A program made the position numbers and the translations under genes. DNA of 64,000 nucleotides from Metarhizium brunneum. Taxonomy: Eukaryota; Ascomycota; Sordariomycetes; Hypocreales; Clavicipitaceae. The stretch covers positions 558,001-622,000 of the forward strand of contig NC_089426.1 of NCBI RefSeq assembly GCF_013426205.1, read 5' to 3'. The notes beneath the pieces are model-generated. The model was not told the origin of the DNA. It did not search any database and saw nothing but the letters and a program-made list of their open reading frames with translations. Positions 1 through 11,430 of the stretch are shown one piece after another; within the stretch, counting starts at the first letter, position 1; the number at the start of each line of letters is the position of its first letter.

Positions 1-1
1 T

Positions 2-3000
2 CCCCTTGTCGGGCGCGGCTATCTAAACGACCCGGAGAGAAATGCAGCAGTGTTTATCGAAGATCCCAAATGGCTGACTCTAGGAACTTTCAGCCTGCCT
101 GGACGGCGCGGTCGCCTCTATAAGACGGGTGATCTTGTCCGATACAACGAAGACGGAACCCTGACATGTATTGGCCGCCGGGATGCCCAAGTCAAGATCC
201 GCGGTCAGCGAGTGGAACTAGGAGAGGTTGAGCAGCATGTAAGAGCATGCATACCAGGTGTGAAGCAGGCGGCTGCAGAGGTCATCATACCAGGAGGGCA
301 AGGAGCCGTTCCAACACTGGCTGTGTTTGTAGCGATGGATGATGCCACATCACGGTTTCCGAGTCGGGGCCGGAACGGCGACTCACGGAGAACCCCGACC
401 AGCACGGCCTCAAGTGGAACAAATGGAACATGCAATGGAACACTGGTGCCCCAAGTTATTGCAATATCCGCCCAGGTGGAAAATGAGCTGGCCCGGAGCT
501 TGCCGGCCTACATGCTCCCGACCGTCTACTTCGCTCTTGAAGCCCTGCCTCTCAACAACTCGGGCAAAACCGACCGACGGCGTCTGCGTCAGCTCGGGGC
601 CAGCTTCAGTGCCCAGCAGCTGGCCGAGCTGCGTACATGTAGCGATTCTCATGTCCAGAAACGCCCGCCATCTACCAGCGCGGAGCGTGAGCTTCAACGG
701 ATCTGGGCGGGCGTCCTCAACATCAATGCTGCAACCATTGGCATCGACGACAGCTTCCTCCGCCTGGGGGGTGATTCTATCACGGCCATGCAAGTTTCGG
801 CAGCCGTCCGACTCTCTGGGGTCAGCATTTCTACCGCAGAAATTCTACAGAAGAAGACCATCGCCCTGCTAGCAGCAACTCCCTCAGCTCGCGAAATCAA
901 GCCCGACCCGGCCGTGAATCCTACCAACACGGCCGAAACAGATGACGGCCAGCCTTTCCGGTTGAGCCCAATTCAGCAGCTGTATATGCAAGTACACGAG
1001 AACCCAACGTGCCAGCCTTTCGATCAAAGCTTTCTCCTTGAGCTGCGGGCTTCTGTATCCCTTGTGTCGGTGTTACGCTCCATTGAGGCCATTGTATCCA
1101 GACATCCAATGTTAAGAGCGCGCTTCAGCCAGACTAGCCAGGGGGCATGGCAACAGCACATCAGCAGCGATATCTTGGGCTCATTCCACGTTTGCCAGGA
1201 GCACACATCAGAATCTTCAGCTAGCAAAGCAAATGACGGCCCAATTAGCCGGTGTCGCCAAAGGCTCAATATAGAAGACGGTCCTCTGGTCGCTGCGGTG
1301 TTGTTGCAGGACACAAAGTCTCAGTCTCTCTTCATAACCATCCACCACTTGGTCGTAGATCTTGTCTCTTGGCGTATTCTGCTACAAGAACTCGAGATGC
1401 TGATAACTAAGCGTCCAATATACACGCAGGTAATAACAAGTTTTCGGACATGGTGTTCCTTGCAGGCACAATACGCAGCAAGCCAGCTTGGCCCCGGAGA
1501 AGGGCATGGGAAAAGCACAATCCAGCCATCTCCATTGTCCTACTGGGGATTCGATGTGATCCCGGCTCGCAACAGCACACTGGCAACAAGCCAATTCGTT
1601 CTCGACAAACTGTCAACCGATGCCATAATGGGTAGCTGCAATGAGGCGTTCGGCACACGGCCAGTCGAGCTTATGATAACCGCTCTTGCCTATTCTTTCA
1701 GCACTGTATTCACAGATCGGTCATCAGTCTCTATATTCAGCGAAGGACATGGGCGTGAGCCGTGGGATGACCTTGTTGACCTTTCGCACACGGTTGGTTG
1801 GTTTACAACCATATTCCCAGTGCACGTGCCTGCTTTGGGTCATGAAAATCTTCTAGATGCTACTTGTCGCACCAAGGATTTTATTAGGTCGTTTCCAAAG
1901 AACGGCTGGTCCTACTTCACATCTAAATTTGCGGATAAGAAAGCCGCAGCAGCTAACATCTCGGATTTCCCTGTTGAAGTACTGTTCAACTATGCAGGCT
2001 CGTATCAGCAGTTTGAGCGAGACGACGCCCTGTTTCGGAATATTTCCATGCCCAATGATCCAAGCACTACTTTCTCCACAGGCCTTCGCCAGCTTGCATT
2101 ATTCGATATTGAGGCGCACGTGGACCGAGGGCGCTTCACCGTGAGCTGTGACTTTCCCGATAATATTCGTCATCGGGACAGGATTGAAGCCTGGGTAGAG
2201 CAATATCAGGTGACGTTGAAACAGCTTGCCAAAACATTAAAGGACCGGCCGTTCCAGTGTACTTTGTCAAATTTCCCAATGGCCTTCACTTCCTACGAAG
2301 ATATAAACGAGTTTCAGCGTCGCCTCAATTCTTCATGGGGCATCACACGCGTTGAAGACATCGACGATGTGTACCCGTGCACACCATTGCAGAAGGATAT
2401 GCTGAAGGCACAAAAGAAAGACTCCCGAAAGTACCGTATTGAGCTTGGCGTTACAATACGCGGCTGCCAAGACAAAGCAGTTGACTTGTTGAGGATTGAG
2501 CAGGCATGGGTTGCAGTTGTACGGCGACATTCCCTCCTTCGCACGCTGCTAGTGGACGACATCCCTGGGACCAATGAGCCTATGCATATTGTATTGAAGG
2601 ATTATGTGCCGAAAATATCTCATGTAGAGGCCGCGGAAAATGTGCCCTTGCAAGCCCGACCCCGAGTCGTGGGATACCAGAAGCATGTCCCTCAACATCA
2701 CCTTTCCGTCTACCAGTGCAATGGGAATGTGGCGCAGCTTCAACTGGAGATTAATCACGCCATCTGTGACGGCTATTCCATTGACCTCTTGCTTAGAGAC
2801 TTCCGGTCCGCATATAACCGCACACTGGAACCCAACGGTCCATTGTTTGGAGAATACGTCAAGTACATATTCAAACAGCGACCTTGGTCAACTGAGTCGA
2901 AATTGCATGATGAAGGCAGCGACGACTTTGTGCCGTGCTTTATTCCAGTGTTGGGAGACAGCCAGGACAGGAAACACAGTAGCACATTCCGCGTTGATGT

Positions 3001-3607
3001 CCCCGACATGGACACCTTCAAGATACGCACCTTTTGCGCGGAATGGGAAATTACCGCTGCTACTCTCATCAAGACAGCTTGGGCAATTGTGCTATATAAA
3101 TATACAGGGCTGACATCACCTTGTTTTGGCAACCTTGTCTCAAGACGGGATGCACCAGTGGCAGAAGCATCCAATATGTTCGGACCACTCATGGACCTCG
3201 TTCCGTGTCGAGTTGACCTCGACAAGGAGCAGAAAAGTGTCCTGCAGATACTGAGGAAACTAAACGCCGAATTTATCCATAGCCTATGGAATCAAACTCC
3301 GTCCGGCACGAACGTACGGCAGCGTAGCAGCAAGCCTTTTAACACTGCTATATCCTTTCAACGAGCGGCACCCGACTTGCCTCTAACGGACGATGGCCAC
3401 TCCATTTTCATGTGTGATTGGCTCGATCCTGTGGAATGGGACATTTATGTCCGTGTAGAAGATTCCACGGATACGATTTCGGTGACCCTAGAGTTCTGGC
3501 AGGACAAGGCATCGCAGAATGCAGCAGTGGGTGTAGCGAAATGTCTGATCGCTGCGATTTCTTCGATTACCGCGGACCCGGATAAAAGTCTTCGGGCAAT
3601 TCTATAG
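2..3607 (+). CDS. Nonribosomal peptide synthetase, 3' part (A-T-E-terminal C)
   Basis: This is the 3' end of a large NRPS; the reading frame is open to the left window edge, so the gene is partial. The end of an adenylation domain is seen first: a YKTGDL core at about nt 120-135, GRRDAQVKIRGQRVELGE at about nt 173-226, and an SGKTDRR core near nt 560-580. A thiolation domain follows with LGGDSIT at about nt 764-786. Next is an epimerisation domain, shown by HHLVVDLVSWR at nt 1342-1374, SEGHGRE and FNYAGS. The last domain is a condensation domain with NHAICDG at about nt 2755-2775 in place of HHxxxDG, as in fungal terminal C domains that release or cyclise the chain. No T or TE follows. The final extender residue is therefore probably D-configured and release is by the terminal C domain (inference). 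No intron is visible. Product unknown. Confidence 0.93.
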   Translation, partial: PLVGRGYLNDPERNAAVFIEDPKWLTLGTFSLPGRRGRLYKTGDLVRYNEDGTLTCIGRRDAQVKIRGQRVELGEVEQHVRACIPGVKQAAAEVIIPGGQGAVPTLAVFVAMDDATSRFPSRGRNGDSRRTPTSTASSGTNGTCNGTLVPQVIAISAQVENELARSLPAYMLPTVYFALEALPLNNSGKTDRRRLRQLGASFSAQQLAELRTCSDSHVQKRPPSTSAERELQRIWAGVLNINAATIGIDDSFLRLGGDSITAMQVSAAVRLSGVSISTAEILQKKTIALLAATPSAREIKPDPAVNPTNTAETDDGQPFRLSPIQQLYMQVHENPTCQPFDQSFLLELRASVSLVSVLRSIEAIVSRHPMLRARFSQTSQGAWQQHISSDILGSFHVCQEHTSESSASKANDGPISRCRQRLNIEDGPLVAAVLLQDTKSQSLFITIHHLVVDLVSWRILLQELEMLITKRPIYTQVITSFRTWCSLQAQYAASQLGPGEGHGKSTIQPSPLSYWGFDVIPARNSTLATSQFVLDKLSTDAIMGSCNEAFGTRPVELMITALAYSFSTVFTDRSSVSIFSEGHGREPWDDLVDLSHTVGWFTTIFPVHVPALGHENLLDATCRTKDFIRSFPKNGWSYFTSKFADKKAAAANISDFPVEVLFNYAGSYQQFERDDALFRNISMPNDPSTTFSTGLRQLALFDIEAHVDRGRFTVSCDFPDNIRHRDRIEAWVEQYQVTLKQLAKTLKDRPFQCTLSNFPMAFTSYEDINEFQRRLNSSWGITRVEDIDDVYPCTPLQKDMLKAQKKDSRKYRIELGVTIRGCQDKAVDLLRIEQAWVAVVRRHSLLRTLLVDDIPGTNEPMHIVLKDYVPKISHVEAAENVPLQARPRVVGYQKHVPQHHLSVYQCNGNVAQLQLEINHAICDGYSIDLLLRDFRSAYNRTLEPNGPLFGEYVKYIFKQRPWSTESKLHDEGSDDFVPCFIPVLGDSQDRKHSSTFRVDVPDMDTFKIRTFCAEWEITAATLIKTAWAIVLYKYTGLTSPCFGNLVSRRDAPVAEASNMFGPLMDLVPCRVDLDKEQKSVLQILRKLNAEFIHSLWNQTPSGTNVRQRSSKPFNTAISFQRAAPDLPLTDDGHSIFMCDWLDPVEWDIYVRVEDSTDTISVTLEFWQDKASQNAAVGVAKCLIAAISSITADPDKSLRAIL

Positions 3608-6600
3608 ATGGAGTAATACTACAGAAGAACATAAAATCTTAGGACAAAATAATTATCGCTGTTCTATCAAACGCGGAGATACCAGCACCTTTAGAATTGC
3701 CAATTTAATTCAAGGCAAAGTCGGAGAATCTGCTGAATATAACTCTAGTAGGTATAACTGGTTCAAAAAGACCTTTACTTGTTGTAAAAGGCTCAAGAGA
3801 TAGTAGTGTTATATCGGGACTCGGGGTGGCCACGATAGCTTGAAGATTATAACATAGACTGAAATGCATTTAACATCAGTACTTTCATTAAATATAAGGG
3901 TTTTTTGAGAGATTTAAACTGGTTATTGTTGAGTATCTCCAGACTGACGCCCAGAGTCCTACATGTGGAAATCCGGCAGATGCCCGGATCCGGCGCTTCA
4001 CCGTAAGAACCCTTACGAACCCTTGCTGACCCTTACTGGACAGCACTTAAGCCCAGTGTATTTTCCGTTCTGTGAATACATCCGCCCTCGCGACAACTAC
4101 CTCATCAAATAGCGATGCCTTTACCAGCAATTTACCTGGCATAGTTATGCTCTTTGTGTATACCGGGCTGAGAGTGCCATTTTTACGTTAGCAATACTGT
4201 AACTGTCAGGTTGGTTCAGGGGAATATGAGAGACACGCGACTCGTACCTTCCACACGCTTGACAAAAGTTCCGCTGTCAATACCGAGACCTATCAGCAAA
4301 CTTGTCCATTCAACGCTCAATGGTATCTAGGGACATACTCTTACCAAGTTCCCAGACTTGGTATTGAGGTCCTTATACTCCTTGAGTGAATGTTTAAGGT
4401 CGTCAATTATAACCTCGCTGTCGTCCAAGACGTAGTTGATTGAATAAGCTGAGTTTTATATTAGTTATTAGTAATATTTCAGATGCTATGTACAGTGCAT
4501 GTCACATACGACCACCAGCACGACGGCAGTTTAGGCTGAGAGTAATTGTTAGCAACTGCAGTGGACAGCTTGAATGGTCTGGGGGACTTGCCAGTGACAA
4601 ACAATAGTCTCAGAAGGATTTGCCTTCAATGAGACGGCAACCGATCCGCAGTTGCACTGTCCACTTCGGGAAGCCATTATAATATAACTAAACGGTTGAG
4701 CGAAATCAGTATTCCAAAAGTATTAAATATCTCGGGGGAAAGCGTAGTTAATAATAACTCTTAATAACTGGACAGAAATATCACGCTAACTATAGCACTT
4801 ACCCCGCACCCCTCGAAATGCAAAAATTGCTGATGCCCGAAGAAGTGGGGCGTGGCACACAAGTAATAGGGATCAATGCTATACATAACTCTGTACAAAC
4901 TTCGCAAAGCTTATTCCGGGAGCCGGGCTTTCCGATCCGCTGACCGGGTTACTACTAACGTTCTGAGCCGTGCAAACAGAACTCCGGCGGAGGAATTAAA
5001 GTTTGATAAAAGTGTGACTCTTGGCTTCCGTCGGAGTTGATAATGCCGACCCTTTTCCTTGTCCCACTTGCTTGGCACCAATCAAAGTAGTACGCCGAAG
5101 CCAGGTGCCCACGTATTAGTCGCCCCGGATGTGGCTGGGCTTACTTAAGGTTTACTTAAACGGTTCGCGACGTCCGGGCGCCGACTTTATCCTGGCACCT
5201 GGATGCCTCTATCTTGCAGTTTTATAACTAAACATCTATATCTATCTACCTGAGCCGGCTCTAATTGCTTATACATATCTCTATTATATCACATTAAACT
5301 TAGTGACTTATCTGCCAGGGATTTTCAAGTCACAACTTGCAATAAGAAGCAGAAGGATCCTTAAGCGGCTACCTTTTTACCCTGGGCGAGTTCTACTGCG
5401 CCTCTTTTACTATTTGACTGCAGAATTCTACAACCATGGTGGCTGCGAGCCAGCGGTAGATATGGATGACCAGTCGTGTAAAATGAAGGTCTCTTTATGG
5501 CCCAGTATGATGGAGGGTCATGAGGTGTAAACGAAGTACCGAATAATCGCCAACATACTGCAGATAAACGGCATGCTCTCTGTCATGTAAAACATGGCTA
5601 AACGCACATCCCGACCTTGTGAATACCAGGCCAAAAAGTGTCAGACTTTTTAATATACCCCACCTAACGGCCGTTCATATCGAGCGGATACCGGCCGCCC
5701 GTTCCAGAATACACTTGCAGTCGCAGTTTATAGGCTAGAAAAAAAGAAGGATTCCTCAATCAATCGGAAGGTGCAAATTAGTTGAACAAAAGAAAACGTA
5801 TTTAACGAGAGAACGCTTAGAAAAAAGAGAAAAGTCCAGAGCAGAATGGAATGCATTCTCGTTCATCATGCTTGGCATATAGCCGTCAAGCATAGTGCAA
5901 CAGGTACGGCCCTTAATAGAAGTGGCTAGTTCGATTCGTTAACATGTCCAGACTACATAAGAGCACTTATCCTGCTTCCGTAATTATTACTCGGCATATA
6001 CAGCTTATGTTAAATACTTTATATAACATACCCAACATAATAACCAGGTTTAAATGATCGCGGCTTTTACTAATATTCGCCTACCATCCCAAGACTATCA
6101 GTTTAAGCCCAGGCTATTAACTATATATTTAGCTTCCGAGCATGTGAAATATCTATTGCCTCTATTTTTGTTTCACCTACTCCATATATTTATTGTCTGG
6201 TAGTCACAAGGCTGGCTTATCTATATATTATAAGTTGCTTCTTCGGCGAACAGTGGAAATCAGGCGTTAGTCATATTATATAAGCAGAGCGTTAGAACTT
6301 CCTCCTAGCAGCAAAGAGTGAGACTTGCCTATGTGTCAAATCTCACTACGGTATTCTGCGAAGAACAAACAGTCCCTTTTTTAGTACCACAATAATATAT
6401 AACAGAACAGGAAATGCAGTCCGCGGAAGCCAGTTGGAGCGAATGGCTGGCTATGCAGGATTGGTTGTTAGGGCCGATAGGTTTACACCTTCAAAGAAAG
6501 ACATCCGTAGTTAAGCGAGCCATAAAAGGCCTGTCCAATTCTCAATTCGGTGTCCACGTAATTGACTATATCCTCGCCATGTCCTTCACATTATTCGAGA

Positions 6601-8048
6601 ATTAGGCTGAGTCCTTTGGTATAGAAATGTGAGAGTAGTGTCTGCTTAACAAGCAGACCCAAAAGACAATACCGGCTGGCGTCGCTATTGCGTTCAACGA
6701 TTGAAAGTACGATATCATATCTCAACAAGCACTATCAACTGCAATAACTATGCAGTCTGCATGGGCCGACAGCCTGTTATAGTTTTTATAAGGCTTATCT
6801 CTGTTATATGCTATATATATCTAGTACTTGTTATTACTAACTTCTATAAGATCTAAATTAATATTCTGGCTGTAGCGCTTGTTTAGAATAAACTTATAAT
6901 TATAAATCTACTTTATAAGATAAGTAAGTATAGTTGGTAATAGATAGGTGTCTACGAATATTTATAAAGTTAAGTTTTATAGTAAGTGTCTAATTTAGTA
7001 GCTAATTTCTAGCGGCTTTCGCAGATTATAAAAATTATATTAATACGAAAAGCTAAGTACTTAAAATTCCTGCTATTTTTTAGTGCAGGAGCAGTTATTA
7101 TGTCCTTGAACTGTTATAATTACGGGGTTCCGAGATAAAGTTGTTATTAAAGCCAGTGCATAATAGTGCAGATAACCGCCGCGGTTTAGGTATTTGGGGC
7201 TGGAGGAAGGAGAAGCAATTTTATAATAAGGCTTTTACACCTGATATCGGAGATTACTAGCTAGAGACTTGGTGTTATATATAGTAAGCTTCGCCGATTC
7301 AGAGAAGCTATAGCAAGGAGTTTTACAGTACCACATCGCGGCAGTATAAAAAGTAACAACTTGCCCTATTTAGGAGAAAATTAATGTCGATGCACCCTAC
7401 CACACCGAGGTCTAAAAACACCAGACCCAGCTATATTATTTATTTCATAACTATAGTAATCATATTAAGGCTACACACGGTAGTCGGCCTATATTTGACA
7501 GAACCCGATACAAACAAACACTTGACTTTATCAAGCGAATCCAAACTTCCTGCGTCACTTGGCCGCCAGGGGATCAAGAGGCTACGAGGGTGTTGACAGG
7601 ACTGCCATGGACAGACATTAATACAGGGAACCAATATCACGGCCTCCAGTCTATCAATACCGACGCCTCCAAGCTTTTAAAAATATAACTCCCCAGTGCT
7701 TGTATTACATAGTTCTACGGGTCGTAGGATACTGCGCCTACCCAGCTTTGTGCAGAGGCCCTCTTCTAGATTGTCAATAGTGCGAAGGCATGTAATTTTG
7801 GCAACCGGGAATATGGGTTTTAATTGCAAAGGTTTACTACAGTTACCAGTACTCTGCTTTTATACCTCCGTTTCAAATGTACACACGAACATCATTATTA
7901 CACCCTCATCTAAATAGCTCATAAACAGAGAAAGTAGAGACATCACTTTCCTCCATAACAGATGCTGCAGCCCATTCCGCCCTGCTCCCCAAACTCTGAG
8001 CAAACCCGCAGATCATCTCAACTTGTCCCAGTCCAGTCCCCGGCACAT
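3608..8048. other. AT-rich gene-empty stretch
   Basis: About 4.4 kb of AT-rich sequence between the NRPS and the NmrA-like gene. No frame is open for more than about 75 codons and nothing resembles a known protein. Dense TA-rich runs (for example 6780-7080) suggest RIP-decayed repeat DNA. No terminal repeats or target duplications could be delimited. Confidence 0.5.
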
Positions 8049-9137
8049 CTACAGACGACCTTTCCGCCCGTCCTCCAGACCCTTCAACACCGGCCTGAGA
8101 TTATTCGCCCGCTCCCACAGCGACGGCGTCCCCAACCTCTTACTCTTCTCCTCCTCCCGCCGGAACCACTCCTCCGCCGTCCTCACTCTCCCCGGATGAA
8201 TCTCATCAAGCAGCCCAAAGTCGCGCCGCACAACGCCCCTATTCCTACCAGAGTACTTCCACATATTCCAGAACCCAGTAAAGTTTGCGCGCAGGCTCAT
8301 TGTCGCCGGATCCCCCGGGTCGGCATTATACCCAGCCGGCCTTCCCCCCGTGCCCATCGGCCCGCTCGTCCAATACTCATCCAAGCTAGTATCTACATAT
8401 CTCGCCTTCCGCCCCGTGACCCTCTCAAACGCCCGCGCCAAATCCCCATAGTCCACCAAGTCAATAGCAACCTGGAGATCCATCCCGTCCGCCCTCTCCT
8501 GATGATCCAACAGCCAGCGGACATAGTACCCGCAATCGTCAAGATCGACGTGCGCCACGGCGCCCTCCCCCAGCGGCACCCGCCAGGTGACCACGCCGTC
8601 CTCGACCCTCGGCGCCATGGGCGTCCCGGCGGCAAGCACCATAGCCATGTACGGGCCCGTGGTGAAGACGGCCGCCCGCATCCTCTCCGAAACGGCCCGG
8701 TCCCTGTTCTGCAGGAGGATCCATTCGGCCACGCGGCCCTTGGCGTCGTAGTGGCCCGTCCGGAAGCTGGCGTCGAACCCGCTCTTCTTGTAGACGTAGT
8801 CGAGGTTGGCGTAGACGAAGAACTCGACGCCCTCCTCGAGCGCTAGCTCGTAGGCGCGCATGGACCAGAACATTTCCGTCTTTTCGCCGGCGTTGAAGCC
8901 GTCAATGTTGACGAAGGCGTAGCGCGCGCCGCGGAACCCCCTGCGCAGCGCGTCTTCGTCGGTGAATGTGCCCTCGAGGGCTGATACGTTTCCTAGGGTG
9001 AGGAGATGCTTGGATCGTGGGGAGTTGGCGTCGCGGGTCAAGAAGCGGACTGCGTATGCGCCGTCCTGGACGAGCCCTTGGATGACGGGGATGCCTTGGG
9101 CGCCAGTGCCGCCAATGACGAAGACGAGTGGTGCCAT
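8049..9137 (-). CDS. NmrA-like family NAD(P)-binding protein
   Basis: Single-exon gene of 362 codons. The N-terminus has a Rossmann motif GGTGAQG at residues 9-15 (G9, G12, G15), typical of NmrA-like and atypical SDR proteins, which bind NAD(P)(H) and act either as redox sensors or as reductases. The classical YxxxK SDR pair is not obvious, so a sensor role or an atypical reductase is possible. It ends in a charged tail. It heads a GC-rich block with two iron-dependent oxygenases and an M20 amidohydrolase, which suggests a cluster role as tailoring enzyme or regulator (inference). Its upstream region holds a 23-bp palindrome and a TGAGTCA box. The start at 9137 gives the complete Rossmann strand. 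Confidence 0.85.
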   Translation of the reverse strand: MAPLVFVIGGTGAQGIPVIQGLVQDGAYAVRFLTRDANSPRSKHLLTLGNVSALEGTFTDEDALRRGFRGARYAFVNIDGFNAGEKTEMFWSMRAYELALEEGVEFFVYANLDYVYKKSGFDASFRTGHYDAKGRVAEWILLQNRDRAVSERMRAAVFTTGPYMAMVLAAGTPMAPRVEDGVVTWRVPLGEGAVAHVDLDDCGYYVRWLLDHQERADGMDLQVAIDLVDYGDLARAFERVTGRKARYVDTSLDEYWTSGPMGTGGRPAGYNADPGDPATMSLRANFTGFWNMWKYSGRNRGVVRRDFGLLDEIHPGRVRTAEEWFRREEEKSKRLGTPSLWERANNLRPVLKGLEDGRKGRL

Positions 9138-9338
9138 TTTGGTCGGCGGATATGGCTCTTTTGGAGACGGCTGGGATAGAAACTACTTGGGTCTGGTTCA
9201 CATTGTGTTGGAAAGTTCTGGGAGCCGGATACGTTGCTTTGTTTATATAGCTGGCGGCGCTGTGAGGCAATAACATTCCGCATTGGAAGCGGCAGCCGCG
9301 GAGAGGCAATTTGTCTCGAATCTAGAGCACTCGGGAGC

Positions 9339-9361
9339 GATGAGTGATCAGATCACTCATC
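9339..9361. promoter_or_regulatory. 23-bp palindrome upstream of the NmrA-like gene
   Basis: Two 11-bp arms, GATGAGTGATC and its exact reverse complement, flank a single A. The site is about 200 bp upstream of the NmrA-like start codon. A symmetric site this long suits a dimeric regulator, but the binding protein is unknown. Confidence 0.45.
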
Positions 9362-9369
9362 TAGCCGAG

Positions 9370-9376
9370 TGAGTCA
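9370..9376. promoter_or_regulatory. TGAGTCA box (AP-1/Gcn4-CPC1-like)
   Basis: TGAGTCA matches the bZIP consensus TGA(C/G)TCA used by Gcn4/CPC1 and AP-1-like factors. It lies about 235 bp upstream of the NmrA-like gene, beside the palindrome. The same heptamer on the opposite strand occurs at 12422-12428, in the divergent promoter of the same gene group. Confidence 0.35.
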
Positions 9377-9751
9377 ATTCACACACCAGCGGTTAGTGGT
9401 GGTTGAGTTTTGCCGCATAGCTGAAGGAGTGGTGGCTGTCAAAAACGTGGCTTGTTGCGGGATGAGCGGTTACCCTTAATTCTTATTAATTCATCCAACA
9501 TCCGGATATGTCAGCGCCACGTCATGCGCGCCCTACGAGCTGAATGGTCAGGTGTGTTGGATTGAGCTGACCTCGAGGTGGGTGATTAGTGATTCGGCAA
9601 TAGAAGTAGGGAATAATTGGCCCGTTTTCTGTCCTATCATGTGGCAGAGTTGCTTTCTCATAAAAGAGTGTCTTTGTGCTCTTATTAACTACGTCTTTCA
9701 TCACAAGTCGCGGTCCAGCATCAGTCACGCACACATAGAACCATGCTCAAC

Positions 9752-11019
9752 TTAAGCTTTAGCCGACACGGCAGCCTGGGCTCTCGCGTCGGCCACCCTC
9801 GCAGCAACGGGCTCATCCTCCCCGTCCTCCTTCATGCCCCCCAAAATCATCGACTTGGGCGCCATGGCCTGCCACAGCTCCGGGTCGGTAAAGGCCTTGA
9901 ACTTCTCGTCGTGCCACTGCCCCGCGGTGATGGCGCGGCCCTCCGAGTCGACAAACATGGTATCGTCCTCGGCGCGCAGGAAATAGGCAATCGAGTATCG
10001 GTGCTCGCTGGGATCGAACGGCACGACGCGGTGGATGCAGCTCTGGAACTTCATGCCGCTCGCAAAGCGCAGCGAGTCGCCGACGTGGACAAAGGCGCAG
10101 CCGGGCTTGGGCGCCACGAAGCCCATCTCTCGCGCGCCGCAGGCACCAGGAGGGCGAATCTGCAGACCCCACTGCTCGCTGAAGAGGAGGGTGAGGGTGC
10201 TGATGTCGGTGTGCTTCTGGTGCCCGATGCGGTTCTCGCCGGCGAGGTCGGAGGGGAGGTAGTGCATCATGGACAGCTAGGCACGGCGACGGCGTAAGCG
10301 GGGGGTGTTTATTCAACGGCCATACATGTACACATGACAAGCAGAAGAGAGCATACGCACAGTTGTGGTCGACGGCCGCTCGTTGCGGTGCGAGTTCTCG
10401 AAGCGCCCGGCACCGGTGAGGTGCAGGCCGGTCGACAGCGCCGACAGGATCACCTTGGTGACGGTGTTGCAGCTGCCAATGGCGTTTTCGAGGATCTGCA
10501 GGTCGCCGCTGTTCTTGACGGGCGCCGGGATCTTGGGGCTGTCGCGCTGGATCTCGTCCCGCGACACCTTGAGCATCTCATAGCCGTCCTTGGTGCCGGC
10601 TCCGACGCCGGTGCGGCTGCCCACGGGCTCGTAGCTGCGTTGGGGGGGGGATTGGTCAGAATCATGCGTCATTGATTGTCCCAGTCTATCCCGCGGCAGG
10701 GCAGAGGGAAGCAGAGGGAAACAACACACCCCAGATGCGAGGAGATGAGGCCAAACTCGTTCTTGGCCTCGAGGGGCGCGGCGAAGAAGCGCTTCATCAG
10801 CTTGAGCGTCTCCTGGTGGTCGGCGAGCATTCGGCGGCCGTCGATGCCCTGGAGGTCGAGGTAAAAGTATCCTTCCTCCAAGCAGGCGTTGACCACCTTG
10901 TCGATCTCGCTGGGGTCCTGGGAGAGCAGGAGCCCGTAGTTGATGGTCTGCATGGACCACACGGGCACCTTTTTGCCCATCCAGTCAATGGTCTGCGGGG
11001 GGTCAAGGGCGGGAGCCAT
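9752..11019 (-). CDS. 2OG-Fe(II) oxygenase, isopenicillin N synthase-like
   Basis: Three exons on the minus strand: 11019-10730, 10634-10361 and 10276-9752. They are joined by introns of 95 and 84 bp, and the phases give 362 residues. The N-terminal DIOX_N-like region covers about residues 1-110. The catalytic jelly roll carries the iron ligands H210 and D212 (HQKHTD) and H270 (CIHRV), and the 2-oxoglutarate-binding RxS at R281/S283. It is therefore predicted to be a complete non-haem iron dioxygenase that hydroxylates, desaturates or cyclises a small molecule using 2OG and oxygen. An in-frame ATG nine codons upstream (11046) is an alternative start; 11019 has the better context. It sits with a second oxidase, an NmrA-like protein and an amidohydrolase, so a tailoring role in a shared pathway is inferred. 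Substrate unknown. Confidence 0.88.
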
Positions 11020-11430
11020 GATGCTGATTTTTATAATCCGAGGCACTTGACGGGATAATCACGTCGACGGGCGGGTGGGAGTGGATGGACTGGGACATGG
11101 ACGGGAGGGCCGGTCAAGAGGACGTCAGCATTATATATACCTACTTAGAGGTAGGTACCCGGGGAGGCAGTCGCCAATCGTCTTGGCTCTCCAGAACTTG
11201 GAAGTGATGGTACTACTACCCCGTTCCTCGGTCGATACCCGCGGCGTACTCGTGCATTGCGTACCACGTTCCGAATGCGCAAGATATCGCCATTTCAACC
11301 CCGCTTCCGCAGACCCGCACGGCGCATGAACACAGAAAGTGAATACGAAGCACGCATGTGAGCGTAGCATTCCCCCTCACACTACTATCGACCGGCACCC
11401 TTGGCTGCCTACCTAGGTAGGTCGCCAATG
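11020..11430. other. Promoter region of the 2OG oxygenase
   Basis: 411 bp between the oxygenase start and the 3' end of the AsaB-like gene. It contains TATATATA near 11132-11142 and a perfect 14-bp palindrome CCTACCTAGGTAGG at 11408-11421, with a related CTTAGAGGTAGG motif near 11145. No TGA(C/G)TCA box was seen here. Confidence 0.4.

Larger units (their letters stand above)
9138..9751. other. Promoter region of the NmrA-like gene
   Basis: Gene-free 614 bp between the NmrA-like gene, whose promoter lies here, and the 3' end of the 2OG oxygenase. It contains the palindrome and TGAGTCA box listed separately. No coding signal is seen. Confidence 0.5.

Noticed and set aside
7106..7200. Possible decayed zinc-knuckle (CYN...) of a retroelement
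   Set aside because: Only two or three positions fit and stops interrupt it; too weak to call.
7962..8846. Long plus-strand Pro/Arg-rich reading frame
   Set aside because: Lies opposite the NmrA-like gene, which has a clear Rossmann motif; the plus frame is a GC-rich shadow.
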